Origin: Pseudo-nitzschia pungens
Taxonomy: Eukaryota > Bacillariophyta > Bacillariophyceae > Bacillariales > Bacillariaceae
Direction of reading: 5' to 3'
Length of the DNA stretch: 64,000 bases
Assembly (NCBI GenBank): GCA_037355855.1
Contig: CM074759.1
Span: forward strand, 5,890,001 to 5,954,000
Shown here: positions 41,659-52,905 of the stretch, one piece after another
How positions within the stretch are numbered: position 1 is the stretch's first letter
How the letters are laid out: each line of letters opens with the position of its first letter
Notes under the pieces: model-generated
Databases searched by the model: none
What the model was told of the DNA's origin: nothing
Seen by the model: the letters and a program-made list of their open reading frames with translations, nothing else
Position numbers and translations under genes: made by a program

Positions 41659-42632
41659 TGTGTTGATATCCGCTCGTCAGCGGTCTTCGGGGAACTTAAT
41701 CGTAGATATGAATTATCTCGTACTGGTCTAAAAATAGGGGAAAGCCCTAACAATAATAACACATAAAGTCCTGGCAAATCGTGAGTCTACAGTGGACTGT
41801 TCAAGGTCTATTGCATACGCTCAAGCAATACAAGGCACTTCCCTAGAGGTACATCGGAATTGGTCGTAAAGGAGGGCATGATAGGTGTGTTTATTTTAGA
41901 GTATAAAAGAAAGAGTGAATAAAAGGGGAGCTGAGCCAAAGCGCTCAGCTCTGTATCGTATCGTGACATCGATTCGCTAACTCGCTAACTCGTATAATAA
42001 CAGCGCTCCTGTAGCTCTGGTACTGTATCCTACGAGTAGCATACCGTATCGGAGTATCGTAGGTATCTCCGATTAATTAGATCGAATCGTGTGCTAGCTC
42101 ACTTATGCTAGCACGTTTGGTAACTGTTTGGGCCGGGTATCCGGTCATGGTATATATTATACACCAATGACCCGACCCCGGCGGTAGCATCATATCTTAG
42201 CATTGGTATCATGGTAGGTTAGCATCTTCCAGTATCTCGTAGCCTTAGCAACCCTAACCCTGTAGCATTTAGCTACACCATAACAGGTGCTTTACTCGGG
42301 GTACGTACGATTGGTACAAATCGTACGCGGCGGCCCTAGTAAACTCTGCTAGCATCCATACTAAACAGGATAGTAGGATATAGGTCTGCTGCTAAGCCTG
42401 TTGCTAAGCCTGTTGCTAAGCCTGTTGCTAAGCCTGCTGCTAAGCCTGTTGCTAAGCCTGTTGCTGAGCCTGTTGCTGAGCCTGTTGCTAGGCCTGTATG
42501 CTACCAATTAGCACACATCTTAGCACTCAGCTCAGCACCTGTTAGTCAGCTACTGGATGTTGCTGACTGTAGACCCAGTAGCCCTTCTACACAGGGCCTT
42601 AGCACAGATCATAGCACACTGGATATCTTCAT
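41659..42632 (+). mobile_element. LTR-like insertion (probable solo LTR), 974 bp
   Basis: Non-LINE DNA between two copies of AGCAC (41654-41658 and 42633-42637) that are consistent with a 5-bp TSD, because E ORF1 continues exactly across it. It starts TGTGTTGATATCC and ends GGATATCTTCAT, an imperfect inverted terminus. A TATAAAA box lies at 41902-41908, and a 12-bp tandem repeat is at 42391-42498. TTGGTATCATGG at 42203-42214 resembles an initiator-Met primer-binding site just after a CA, so a partial LTR element with a shorter LTR (41659-42202) is an alternative. There is no coding capacity, and orientation is taken from the TATA box. The 3' 0.4 kb recurs at 52364-52758. Confidence 0.6.
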
Positions 42633-42779
42633 AGCACACCTGCAGAAGAAGAAGGCTTCAAGGAATCCCCTGGAGCAGGTTCAGTGCCAAGCATATCAAC
42701 ATCAGAAAGCACACCTGCAGATGAGGACACAGAAGAAGATGAAGACATATCATCAACAGAAGACCCATGCATAGAGGAT
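42226..42779. repeat. 0.55 kb direct repeat, copy A
   Basis: It comprises the right part of the LTR-like insertion plus E ORF1 N-terminal sequence. It matches 52364-52905 with, by eye, no difference except in the 12-bp repeat tract: nine units here, eight there, with one unit differing by a base. The two copies bracket F and the second H fragment. Confidence 0.88.
42391..42498 (+). repeat. 12-bp tandem repeat (GCTAAGCCTGTT)n
   Basis: Nine units of GCTAAGCCTGTT and variants (GCTGAGCC, GCTAGGCC) in the LTR-like insertion. The corresponding tract at 52529-52624 has eight units. Confidence 0.93.
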
Positions 42780-42780
42780 A
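42633..42780 (-). pseudogene. ORF1 N-terminal fragment (E, copy A)
   Basis: Minus-strand ORF1 codons from the SMHGSSVDDMSSSS region to SSSAGVL, between the LTR-like insertion and the 5' end of copy F. The uninterrupted version is at 52759-53135. Confidence 0.8.
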
Positions 42781-45536
42781 CAATTTTGCGACGCGCGATT
42801 TTGTCCGACGTTCCGATGTTCCAGTACTTAAAACACGTAGATTTCTACACAACTTTCCCCTTTGATATCTCACTCACTTCTAAAGCTCCTACAACAAAAC
42901 CAAGCACTACACCTATTAACCGAGACCTCCCCTATCTGATTCTGCTGTTTGTTTGGCTGCTCCTTGCTTCCTTTGGTTGCTTTGGTTCCTTGTTTCCTGT
43001 CGGTCGGTCGGTCGGCAAGCAACACGACCGAAAACAAGGACACATAATTTTCTACAGCAATTGCAGTACTAATTTCTACAGCAGCTCTGCTTCAGTTCCG
43101 CTTTGTCTCCGAGCTCGGTTTGTTTTTTTGATCTGTTTTCAAGCCATATTTTTATTTAACGCTATACAGTCTTCCAAGCCCCATAAGTGATACCCACTTA
43201 ACGTTCTACATTCTTCAAGGTTGAACCTACTTAACGTTCTACATTCTTCAAGATCGAACACATATACACCCCCCTTCTAGAAGGTTCCTACTCGCTGATC
43301 CCTAAGAATCTGCAAGTTCGCGCAAGCATATCTTCCAGTTCCCCTTTATTTTCAAGCCAATTGCCCCCTGCTCTTACTAGTGTCAATCACTTAAGAGCTA
43401 CCCTGTTTCCTAGCCAAGCCCCCCAGTCCCTAAGAGTTTTCGCTTAAGGCTCCCCCTTTTCAAGCCAAGACCAACTGATCCCTAAGTACCTCCTACTTAT
43501 TGCACTCTTGTTTCCAAGACTACAGCTACTACAGCCCCTTGTTTTCAAGACTACAATTTCCCTGGTCCCTAAGTGTTCACGAGTTCCCGGATCCCTAAGT
43601 GTTTTTGCTATTAAGCAACCCCAACTTGAACTTCAAGTGTGACCCTGTTTTCAAGACACAAGCCCTCCCCTGGTCCCTAGGTGTTTCGACTAAAGCCCCT
43701 GTTTTCAAGCAAGCAGCTTCCCTGGTCCCTAAGTGTCTCGCTCAAGGTCCCTGTTTTCAAGCCAATTGCCCCCGGATACTGTTTCCACTGCTTCCCTGAT
43801 CCCTAAGTGCCTCGCTCAAGGTCCCTGTTTTCAAGCCAATTGCCCCTGGATACTGTTTCCACTTATAAGTACTTGCGAGTTTGAACTTCAAGTTCCCTCC
43901 TGAGCCTTTTAAGTGTGCCCTGCCATTGATCTCCCCTGGTCCCTAAGTTTTCCTACTAAAGCCCCTGTTTTCAAGCAAGCAGCTTCCCTGGTTTAATTGC
44001 CTCGCTCAAGGTCTTTGAATCAAGCCAGTTTGTTTCTACACGATTTGCAGTGGTCTACTGGAGTTTCTAAATTCTGTAACTCCAGAGCACCTCTGTGGGT
44101 TTCCAACGTGACTCTTCTGGTAGTGCTCCAGTCTTTTCTTTTGGTTCGAGTGGAATTTTTCCTTGTCCAGACCAACATTGGACCTGTTGTTGCTGCTGTA
44201 CCCTGTTTCCCAGCATACAACCTGGTGCTTCTCCTGCCCTGGCCTTTGCCCTCAACCGGTGCTTCTCCTGCCCCGGCCTTTTTTCATTACCTGGCACTTG
44301 CATATCCAAGAGGCGTGTCTGCTGTTGGTCCATCACCCAACTGCTTGCTTTTCAGTTGTTGCTTTGCTCTCAACTGGTGCTTCTCCTGTCCCGGCCTTTG
44401 CCCTCACCCGGTGCTTCTCCTGCTCCGGCCTTTGTCTTCCATCGGAGCTTCTCCTGCCCCGGCCTTGGTCATCAACCGGTGATTCTCCTGCCCCGGCCTT
44501 TGTCATCACCTGGCACTTGCACATCCAAGAAGCGTGACTGCTGTTGGTTCAGCCCCCACTTGCTTGCTTCTCAGCTGTTGTTTGCACTCAACCGGTGCTT
44601 CTCCTGCCCCGTCCTTTGTCATCAACCGGTGCTTCCCTTGCCCCGGCCTTTGTCATCAACCGGTGCTTCTTCTGCCCCGGCCTTTGCCTTCAACCTGTGC
44701 TTCTCCTACCCCGGCCTTTGTCATCACCTGGCACGTGCACATCCAAGAGGCGTGTCTGCTGTTGGTCCAACTCCCAACTGCTTGCTTTTCAGTTGTTGCT
44801 TTGCTCTCAACTGGTGCTTCTCCTGCCCCGGCCTTTGTCATCAAACGGTGTTTCACCTGCTCCGGCCTTTGTCATCCACCGGTGCTTCTTCTGCCCCGGC
44901 CTTTGCATTCAACCGGTGCTTCTCCTGCCCCGGCCTTTGTCATCACCTGGCACTTGCACATCCAAGAGGCGTGTCTGCTGTTGGTCCAACACCTAATTGC
45001 CTGCTTTTCAGTTGTTGCTTTGCTCTCAACTGGTGCTTCTCCTGCCCCGGCCTTTGTCATCAAACGGTGCTTCTCCTGCCCCGGCCTTTGTCTTCAACCG
45101 GTGCTTTTTCTGCCCCGGCCTTTGCCTTCAACCGGTGCTTCTCCTGCCCCGGCCTTTGTCATCCCCTGGCACTTGCACATCCAAGAGGTGTGTCCGCTGT
45201 TGGTCCAGCACCCAATTGCTTGCTCTTCAGCTGTTGATTGCCCTCAACCGGTGCTTCTCCTGCCCCGGCCTTTGTCATCAACCGGTGCTTCTCCTGCCCC
45301 GGCCTTTGTCATCAACCGGTGCTTCCCCTGCTTCGGCCTTTGTCATCACCTGGCACTTGCACATCCAAGAGCTCCGGCCTTTGTCCTCACCTGGCACTTG
45401 CACATCCAAGAGGCGTGTCTGCTGTTGGTCCAACACCCAATTGCCTGCTTTTCAGTTGTTGCTTTGATCTCCACCAGTGCTTCTCCTGCCCCGACCTTTG
45501 CCCTCAACCGCAGCTGGTGTCTCTGCCCTCGGTGCA
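42781..45536 (+). promoter_or_regulatory. LINE 5' UTR (F)
   Basis: A non-coding leader with the conserved terminal hairpin (42781-42803), the TCCCTAAGTG/TTTTCAAGCC motif region, and a segment common to all copies near 44040-44215 (GAGTTTCTAAATTCTGTAAC and onward). A 34-bp-based repeat array then precedes the ORF1 ATG. Confidence 0.7.
44220..45510 (+). repeat. 34-bp and composite repeats in F 5' UTR
   Basis: The basic unit CCGGTGCTTCTCCTGCCCCG followed by GCCTTTGTCATCAA has a period of 34 bp (for example 45248 to 45282). It is interspersed with longer segments containing CATCCAAGAGGCGTGTCTGC. The 34-bp unit is a piece of the 117-bp unit of G, so the two arrays are related. As 34 is not a multiple of three, all three frames cycle and give Cys/Pro-rich ORFs that are artefacts. 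Confidence 0.88.
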
Positions 45537-47264
45537 ATGCCTCCCCCTCCCACTAAGGGGTGGCCCACCTCCCAAACAGCTTCCCGAAAGAAAAGATCCT
45601 CCACACCTCCTTCTTCTGCTAGGTCTGCCTCTGGGACTCGGTCTAACAAGCGCCCATTTGTGCAAAAGACCCCTCCACGACATTCTCGTGTCACCTCTGC
45701 TCTTACTACTCCCTCCCCTACTCTTGATACCAGATCATCCTCTTCCTCTGCCTCATCATCCTCTTCATCCTCTTTGCATGGGTCTTCTGTTGATGATATG
45801 TCTTCATCTTCTTCTGAGTCCTCATCTGCAGGTGTGCTTTCTGATGTTGATATGCTTGGCACTGAACCTGCTCCAGGGGATTCCTTGAAGACTTCTTCTT
45901 CTGCAGGTGTGCTCTCTGATGTTGAGATGCTTGGCACTGAATCTGCGCCAGGGGAATCTGCACCAGGGGAATCTGCACCAGGGGATTCCTTGCAAACTTC
46001 TTCTCTGTCAACAGCTTCTCAACTAGGCTCCCAGTCAGGTCCTCCGCAGTCGGGTACTCTGTCAGGATCTCAGTCGTCAGATCCTTTGTTGTCAGACCCC
46101 AAGCTGATCAGCTCCCAGTCCTCAGGCTCCCAGCAGCAGGGCTCCCAGCTGCCAGGCCAACAGATGTCCAGACACACACCAAAGGGCTCTGGGACCTCAG
46201 GCAAGGTCCCTGCTTCCTCCATCCTCAAGCAATCCACTCTTGCCTTTTCCTCTGCCCAGAAAGCTGATCCCTCTCAGCAGCAAGCACGACAATCCCAACG
46301 CCAGGAGGCTTTGGCTGCTGCCAACAGGGCTCATTCCGCTTCCTTCTTCTGGTGTTTTTATGGTAAGGGTCCCTGTTCTGGCAAGTCTCCTATACCATCT
46401 GCAATTCATGCCTTTCGACAATCTCCAACTGGTAAACGGTTATGGGCTGGGTGTCCAAGCCCTACACACTTTTTCAGCAAGAAGGAGGGTACAGACAAAA
46501 AATCCATCCATGATATTTGCAGGACTGCCATCCCTCCTGTTTATTCTCAGGTTTTTCCGGACACTCCAGACTGGCGCAATGCCACTGTAGATTCCTTGGC
46601 TTCTATTGCCTCTGCTTGCTTTCAAGGCTCTGCCCCAGCCTGGACCAAGCAACCACCTGGCCAGGCTCTGAAGAAATGTCTTATTGGTTTGGTCAAGATG
46701 TCTCCTGAGTGTTTTGATGACCTGTATTGTGAGGGCAACCTTTTGCCTAGCACTGAAGGCAAAGTATGGTGGGCAGCCAATCAGGTGCTTGGTTCTCATT
46801 GGCATTTCAAGAAGCGACCTCCTACACCTGCGCCACCAGTGGCTGATGATGCTTCCACTTCCAAATCTTCCCCTTCCAAATCAGTGTCCTTTCTTCCTGG
46901 TGGTGGTGATGCTACTGTCTTGTCCTCCTCTGCTGGGCATTTCCTCCAACGCCGAGGGGTTTGCTCCAGTGATTCTAGAGCTCCAGTGGATGTAACTGCT
47001 GGAACCAAGTGTTCTCATAGTTCTTATGTCACTCTGTCCCTTCCAAGGTTGATGTCACAACACCCTGGGGAACTATATGATGAGCTGCTCAAGTCTCTCA
47101 AGGAAGCTTTGGATCTTCTATGGACTGTTGACAAGCGCCTGGTGTTGTATGTTTTTCCCTCCAGAGCCAGGCTCAACCCCAAGGCCAAGCCTGTTACCAA
47201 GTTTTGGACGACACTTCCTGACAGGAAGACCTTGGAATTGTATGTTGCTCAGCTCTGGTCGTGA
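45537..47264 (+). pseudogene. ORF1 N-terminal half (F)
   Basis: The start ATG at 45537 gives MPPPPTKGWPTSQTASRKKR. There is a Ser-rich region, SAPGES repeats, a Gln tract, FFWCFYGKGPCSG, FFSKKEG and the central domain to LYVAQLW. The deletion joint follows, and TGA at 47262-47264 comes two codons later. It supplies the true ORF1 start for the L1-type copies; the L1 sequence begins at codon 82 of this frame. Confidence 0.88.
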
Positions 47265-50200
47265 TACAATTGACTTTTGGCGGCGTGTTGTTAAGCTGAG
47301 ACAGGGTGTGTCCACCAGTCATACTGTTTTGAAAAGGCTGGCATGCAAGCTTTCTCTCTACAAAGGAGAACACTGTGATCTTTCCAGTGCTGTCCTCCAC
47401 CTGAAACAAGCTTACAGGCAATACCGGGCAGTGAAAAAATTGGCCCCCTCTTGGAGAGACTCCTTCACTCAAGGCCTGGTGGATGCACTTCTTGCTGAAG
47501 GCAAACCTCACAACCAGAATGCTTCCCAGATTCGTGTCAGGATGCGCAGGGAACGTCTTCAAAGAGAGCTTGGCCTTGCTGCTAGGTCTATTCGGGGACG
47601 TGTCAACAAGTCAGCTGTCTTGAGAGCTATTGCAGTTGGCCCTGATGGTGCTGAACAGGTCTTGGAGTCCCAGTCCACTATGGTTCCAGCTATGGCTGAA
47701 TCCAATGTCCGGCGTCAACAGCAGTGTATTGGCACTCCTTCCATGACTCCCTCCTTCATTGAGGATTTTGGCTACCTCGGCACAGCCCATGCTTCTGCTC
47801 AAGTTCTTGATGGCACATATAATCCTCCTCCTGCCACTGACAAATACCTGTCTGAATTTCTTTCTTGTCTCAAAGTCCCTGCCTCTATTCTGAGTTTGCC
47901 TCCCTTTGACTATTCAGTGTGTCCAGCTGACAATGCTGCTGCCTGGAAACACCAGAGGGAACGCACAGCAAGTGAACCTTCTTGTTTGAGTTTTGCCCAC
48001 CACAAGGCTTTTGCCCTGGATCCCCAGTTGAACAAGTTTGACACTCTACTGAGATCAGTCCCATTGATTGTTGGCTTCTCTCCTTCTGCCTGGCAGGTCA
48101 TCACGGATGTTGAGATATTCAAGAAACCTGGTGAATATAGAGTGGATAAGATGAGACTCATCCAGTTGATGTCTCCTGAGTTCCAAATCAACAACAAGAT
48201 GATTGGCAGACGCATTCTTGCCCATGCTGAACGTGCCAATGCAGTGGCGGTTGATCAACATGGAAGCAGGAAACACCACAAGGCCATCAATACCTGCTTG
48301 AACAAGAAGCTCATCTGTGATGTGTTGAGGCAGAAGCGCAGATCTGGTGCTGTTGCTATGAATGATGCCAAGGGCTGTTATGATAGAATCTCTCATCCCA
48401 TTGCAGGTCTCACTCTCCAGAGCTTTGGTGTTCCTGCACATGTGTGTGAAGTTCTTCTGTCTACTCTGCAACATGCTAAGCACCACATCAAAACTGGTTT
48501 TGGTCGGTCAGGTCCTGTGTATGGTGATGAACCTGTTCCTCTCAGTGGTTGTGGCCAAGGCAATGGTATTGGTCCAACTCTTTGGGCTTTGGTGTCAACA
48601 ATTGTCTTCCGAATGATGCAACAGGCTGGGCATGGTGTCCATCTTATCACTTCTTTGTCACTGCAACTGGTTTCTCTTGTGGGTTTTGCCTTTGTGGATG
48701 ACACAGATTTGTTTTGTGCTGGCTCTGATTCCTCCACATCTGGTGAGGAATTAGCTGTTGACTTTCAGGAAGCTCTTGACCGGTGGGCTGGTGGGATTAT
48801 TGCCACTGGTGGTGCTATTGAACCTGCCAAATCCTTCTGTTATTTGATTGATTTCAAATGGAATGGATCCGGCTGGGACTATTGCTCCATTGCTGACATG
48901 CCCGGTGACTTCTCTGTTGCTGATAAGAATGGCAATCGCGCTACCCTGGATCGTTTTGAAGTTGACCATGCTGACAAGACCCTTGGGGTTTTTATCTCCA
49001 TGGATGGCAATGAGGAAGCACAGATTGCTCACATGAAGTCACAGTCTCAGTCTTTTGGCTCTCAGCTCAAGGCTTCCAAGTGTGAGAAGAGGGCATCCCT
49101 CTACACATTCAAGTATTCTTTCATGAAGTCTGTTGAATACCCCATGCCTGTCACGCAACTTGATGAGGCCACTTGGACTAAGATAATTCACCCAGCTCTT
49201 GTTCCTGTGCTGAATAAAGCAGGGATGTCACGGACATTTCCCAGACATGTCTTCTATGGTCCTTCCCTCTATCAAGGCTTTGGTTTCATTCACCCCTACC
49301 TCCTCCAAGAGTTCAGTCATATTGCCACCCTCTTTCAGGAATCTGTCAGGTCCTCCCAAACTGGTAGGATTCTCAGGCTAACTGCTGAGTCTCTACGGCT
49401 CGAACTTGGCATTCCTCTCCATCTTGGTGTCACACCATATCCTCCTTTTGCTTCCTATGTCACTCCCTGCTGGTACAAACATGTGTGGAAGTTTTTCTCT
49501 GTTCACCCTGTGAGCTTGTTTGAAGACTTCCCAGATCTTCCCCTGCTACGTTCCAATGACTGCTATCTCATGCAAGCCTTTGTCAACGCTGGCTTCAGAG
49601 GTGCTGACTTGTCCCTCTTGAATCACATGCGCATGTCACTCAAGGCTATCTCCCTTGCTGACATTTGTACTCCAGATGGGAAGAGACTCTCTCCCATGGC
49701 TTTCCAGCTGATATCCTCCAATCACTTGAGGGATCATCTTGACTGGCCGAGATGTCCTCCATCTTGGCCTCCAGCAGCAAAGCGCTTATGGACTAAGGCA
49801 CTTCAGACCTGTTTTCTTCCCCCTTGTCCACCCCCTGCAGCCAGGGCACTAGCTCCTTCTTTTCATCTTGGGCCTTGGCTCTCTCCCCAGACAGCTTCTC
49901 TTTGGCCTTGGTTTTTGTCTCCATCCACCAACAGAATATTCTTCAAAACTTCTACTGGCTGGACTGTGAGCACCTCCCAGGGCAGGGGCAGATACAGGGT
50001 CACTGCTGAAATCCTTTCTGACAAACCAGCCTGCGCTGATGTGCTTGTCTGCCCTGTTATTTGTGGCCAAGTTGTCCGCGTTGTCGGGTCTTCAGCCTTT
50101 GTTTCTGAACCTCCTGACAAGGATCCTCTGGAGTACAATCCATTTGATTCTCTTCCAGACTCCCCGGCAGATGCCTTTGACGCACTCTGTGCGTCTCCAA

Positions 50201-51756
50201 GGGTACTTCTCCACAAACATTCCCTACCACAGGCTGGCTGTCAGCACATTGTTGATGCTATCCAGAGTGGTTCTGCCAGTGCTGTCTGCGATGGTTCATT
50301 TGATCCGGAACTTCTCAGAGGAACTTCTGCTTTCATCCTGTCACCCAATACCTCCACCAAGTCTGCTTCATTGTTCCTCACTGGCTGTAATTTTGTCAGT
50401 GGATCCCCTGAGGATCAGTCATCCTATAGGAGTGAACTGGCAGGTATCATTGGGGTTCTCACCTGTTGCACTGCTCTGGTGAGTATCTTTGATATTGCTT
50501 CTGGCTCTATCACCATTGCTCTGGATGGTGACACAGCTCTCAAACAGGCTCAAGGATCTTGGCCATTGGTTATTTCCCAGAAGTCTTTTGATTATGTTTA
50601 TGTCATCAGAAACATGATTTCTGCCCTGCCAATCTCTGTGAACTTTCAGTGGGTTCAGGGCCATCAATCTGGAATCTTTCTTGATTGGTGGGCACTTCGC
50701 AATCATCAGGCTGACAGCATGGCCAAGGCATTTCTCTCTGTCCATAGAGCTTCTGCCCATCACTATCCCAGACTTGTGTTTGAGCCCTGGGCATTTTCTC
50801 TCAATGGATGCAAGTGTTCAAGGTTTGATCAGAATGCTTTGCATGTTGCTATTTCTGGTCCTCCTCTTCTTAAATATTGGCAGACCCACCATGATATCCC
50901 CATTCCACAACCTGTTTTGGGTTCCATCCATTGGTGTGCCCATCTGTCTGCCTTCAAGCGACTCCCTCCTGGCATGCAAAGGTGGTTTGTCAAGTTTGCT
51001 TCTGGATGCATTGGTGTTGGCAACCAACTACTTCACTACCAGTATCAGGATCACTCCAGGTGCCCATTGTGTGATGCAGACAACGAGAAGGTTTCTCATG
51101 TGCTCTCCTGCAAGGATCCTGGGGCTGTCAGGCACAGTGTGTCGGCCTTCACGGGACCACTGCAGAAGAGGCTTGAAGTTGAACAAACTGATCCATCATT
51201 GGTTGCTGCCATTGTGGATCTTCTCACAAGAGTTCGGAAGGGCCAGAGAATTTATCCATCATCCTACTCCCTTGCAATTGCTTCTGCTGTCAGGGCACAG
51301 AGGACAATTGGTTGGCACAACTGGCTTCTTGGTAGGTGGTCTCCTCACTGGTATCAAATCCAGGCTGACTACTACTCCCACATTGGAAGCAAGCGCTCTC
51401 CCAAACGTTGGGCTACAGCTATCATCCATCAGTTCTTTCTTACCTCCTGGGATCTTTGGACTTATAGGAATGAACGACTCCATGGTCCTGGGGGTACCCT
51501 TGATGCTGAACAACACCAATCTCTTGATGCTTCCATCACCTCTGAATTGGCAATTGGTGCAGCTGGTGCACTTCCCCAGTCACACTCCCTTTTACAAACC
51601 CCTTTCCAAGTCCTACAAGGTTACACCCTGACTGCCAAGCGGCAGTGGCTTGCAACCATCCACCTTGCAAGGAAGCAGTATGCAGCGCCTGTCCCACCAG
51701 TGCAGCCATACCAACAAGAGGCTGCTCTTCTCAGAGCCTGGCTTACTGGACCTTAG
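47259..51756 (+). pseudogene. ORF2 lacking endonuclease (F)
   Basis: ORF2 from residue 447 (RDTIDFWRRVV) to LTGP-TAG. RT (NDAKGCYDRI, GCGQGNGIGP, FVDD), RNase H and the CCHC finger are intact, but the endonuclease and its start are deleted. An open frame continues upstream to 47077 through ORF1 sequence read in another frame. A patch at about 47728-47765 (IGTPSMTPSFIED) matches copies G and E, while both sides match L1. Confidence 0.88.
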
Positions 51757-52060
51757 GGTTGATTACACTTTTTACCTTGGTTTTGTCTTATGTTCCTGCT
51801 TCTTATCCTGTCCCATCCCTTTTGATACTGGACCTTATCCCAATATCTCCATTCCCATCTCACTTTCTCTCAAGTCCCTATTTTGTGGGACTTGTTTGTC
51901 TTTTTCCCTGCTTGATGTTCAAGGTTTGTTTGAAAATTTGTCGTTCTACCACTTGGGGTCCTGACTCTATGATGGAGGCGACGTTAAAGTCTGGTTACAG
52001 ACTGAGTAATTTAGTTTCACCTTTGGTGATTAAAGTTATTTAAATACGTATATTATTATT
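51757..52060 (+). promoter_or_regulatory. LINE 3' UTR and tail (F)
   Basis: It matches the L1 3' UTR by eye, including both hairpins and the length of the ATT tail. Confidence 0.75.
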
Positions 52061-52366
52061 CTTAAATATTGGCAGACCCACCATGACATCCCCATTCCAC
52101 AACCTGTTCTGAGTTCCATCCATTGGTGTGCCCATCTGTCTGCCTTTAAGCGTCTACCTCCTGGCATGCAAAGGTGGTTTGTCAAATTTGCTTCTGGATG
52201 CATTGGTGTTGGCAACCAACTCCTTCACTACCAGTATCAGGATCACTCCAGGTGCCCATTGTGTGATGCAGACAACGAGAAGGTTTCTCATGTGCTCTCC
52301 TGCAAGGACACTGGGGCAATACAGCACAGTGTGTCAGCTTTCAAGGGACCACTGCAGAAGAGGCTT
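52061..52366 (+). pseudogene. ORF2 fragment of H, second copy
   Basis: 306 bp identical by eye to 9075-9380, with the same junction to the preceding LINE tail. It ends at GAGGCTT, where it switches to the LTR-like sequence with a 3-bp overlap (CTT). It contains the CCHC finger coding region. Confidence 0.88.
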
Positions 52367-52905
52367 CCAGTATCTCGTAGCCTTAGCAACCCTAACCCTG
52401 TAGCATTTAGCTACACCATAACAGGTGCTTTACTCGGGGTACGTACGATTGGTACAAATCGTACGCGGCGGCCCTAGTAAACTCTGCTAGCATCCATACT
52501 AAACAGGATAGTAGGATATAGGTCTGCTGCTAAGCCTGTTGCTAAGCCTGCTGCTAAGCCTGCTGCTAAGCCTGTTGCTAAGCCTGTTGCTGAGCCTGTT
52601 GCTGAGCCTGTTGCTAGGCCTGTATGCTACCAATTAGCACACATCTTAGCACTCAGCTCAGCACCTGTTAGTCAGCTACTGGATGTTGCTGACTGTAGAC
52701 CCAGTAGCCCTTCTACACAGGGCCTTAGCACAGATCATAGCACACTGGATATCTTCATAGCACACCTGCAGAAGAAGAAGGCTTCAAGGAATCCCCTGGA
52801 GCAGGTTCAGTGCCAAGCATATCAACATCAGAAAGCACACCTGCAGATGAGGACACAGAAGAAGATGAAGACATATCATCAACAGAAGACCCATGCATAG
52901 AGGAT
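52364..52905. repeat. 0.55 kb direct repeat, copy B
   Basis: The counterpart of 42226-42779, one 12-bp unit shorter (tract 52529-52624). The LTR-like fragment occupies 52364-52758, followed by AGCAC and E ORF1. Here ORF1 continues uninterrupted beyond the position where F begins in copy A. Confidence 0.88.

Larger units (their letters stand above)
42781..52060 (+). mobile_element. LINE copy F, full ends with internal deletion
   Basis: It has a canonical 5' terminus at 42781 (one extra A before it), a 2.76 kb 5' UTR, the ORF1 N-terminal half, then a 2.8 kb deletion joined at about 47258, ORF2 from residue 447 to the end, the 3' UTR and an ATT tail at 52060. It cannot make either complete protein. 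Its left flank is E ORF1, but its right flank is the same H sequence that follows L1, so the two ends do not belong to one insertion event. Confidence 0.88.

Noticed and set aside
42240..42262. CCTAACCCTG resembling telomeric repeats
   Set aside because: A single occurrence inside the LTR-like insertion, not a tandem array.
43997..45500. Long Cys/Pro-rich ORFs over the 34-bp and 117-bp arrays (also 16674-18361 and 52784-55728)
   Set aside because: Frame cycling of the repeats creates them; they lie in the LINE 5' UTR and are not conserved between copies.
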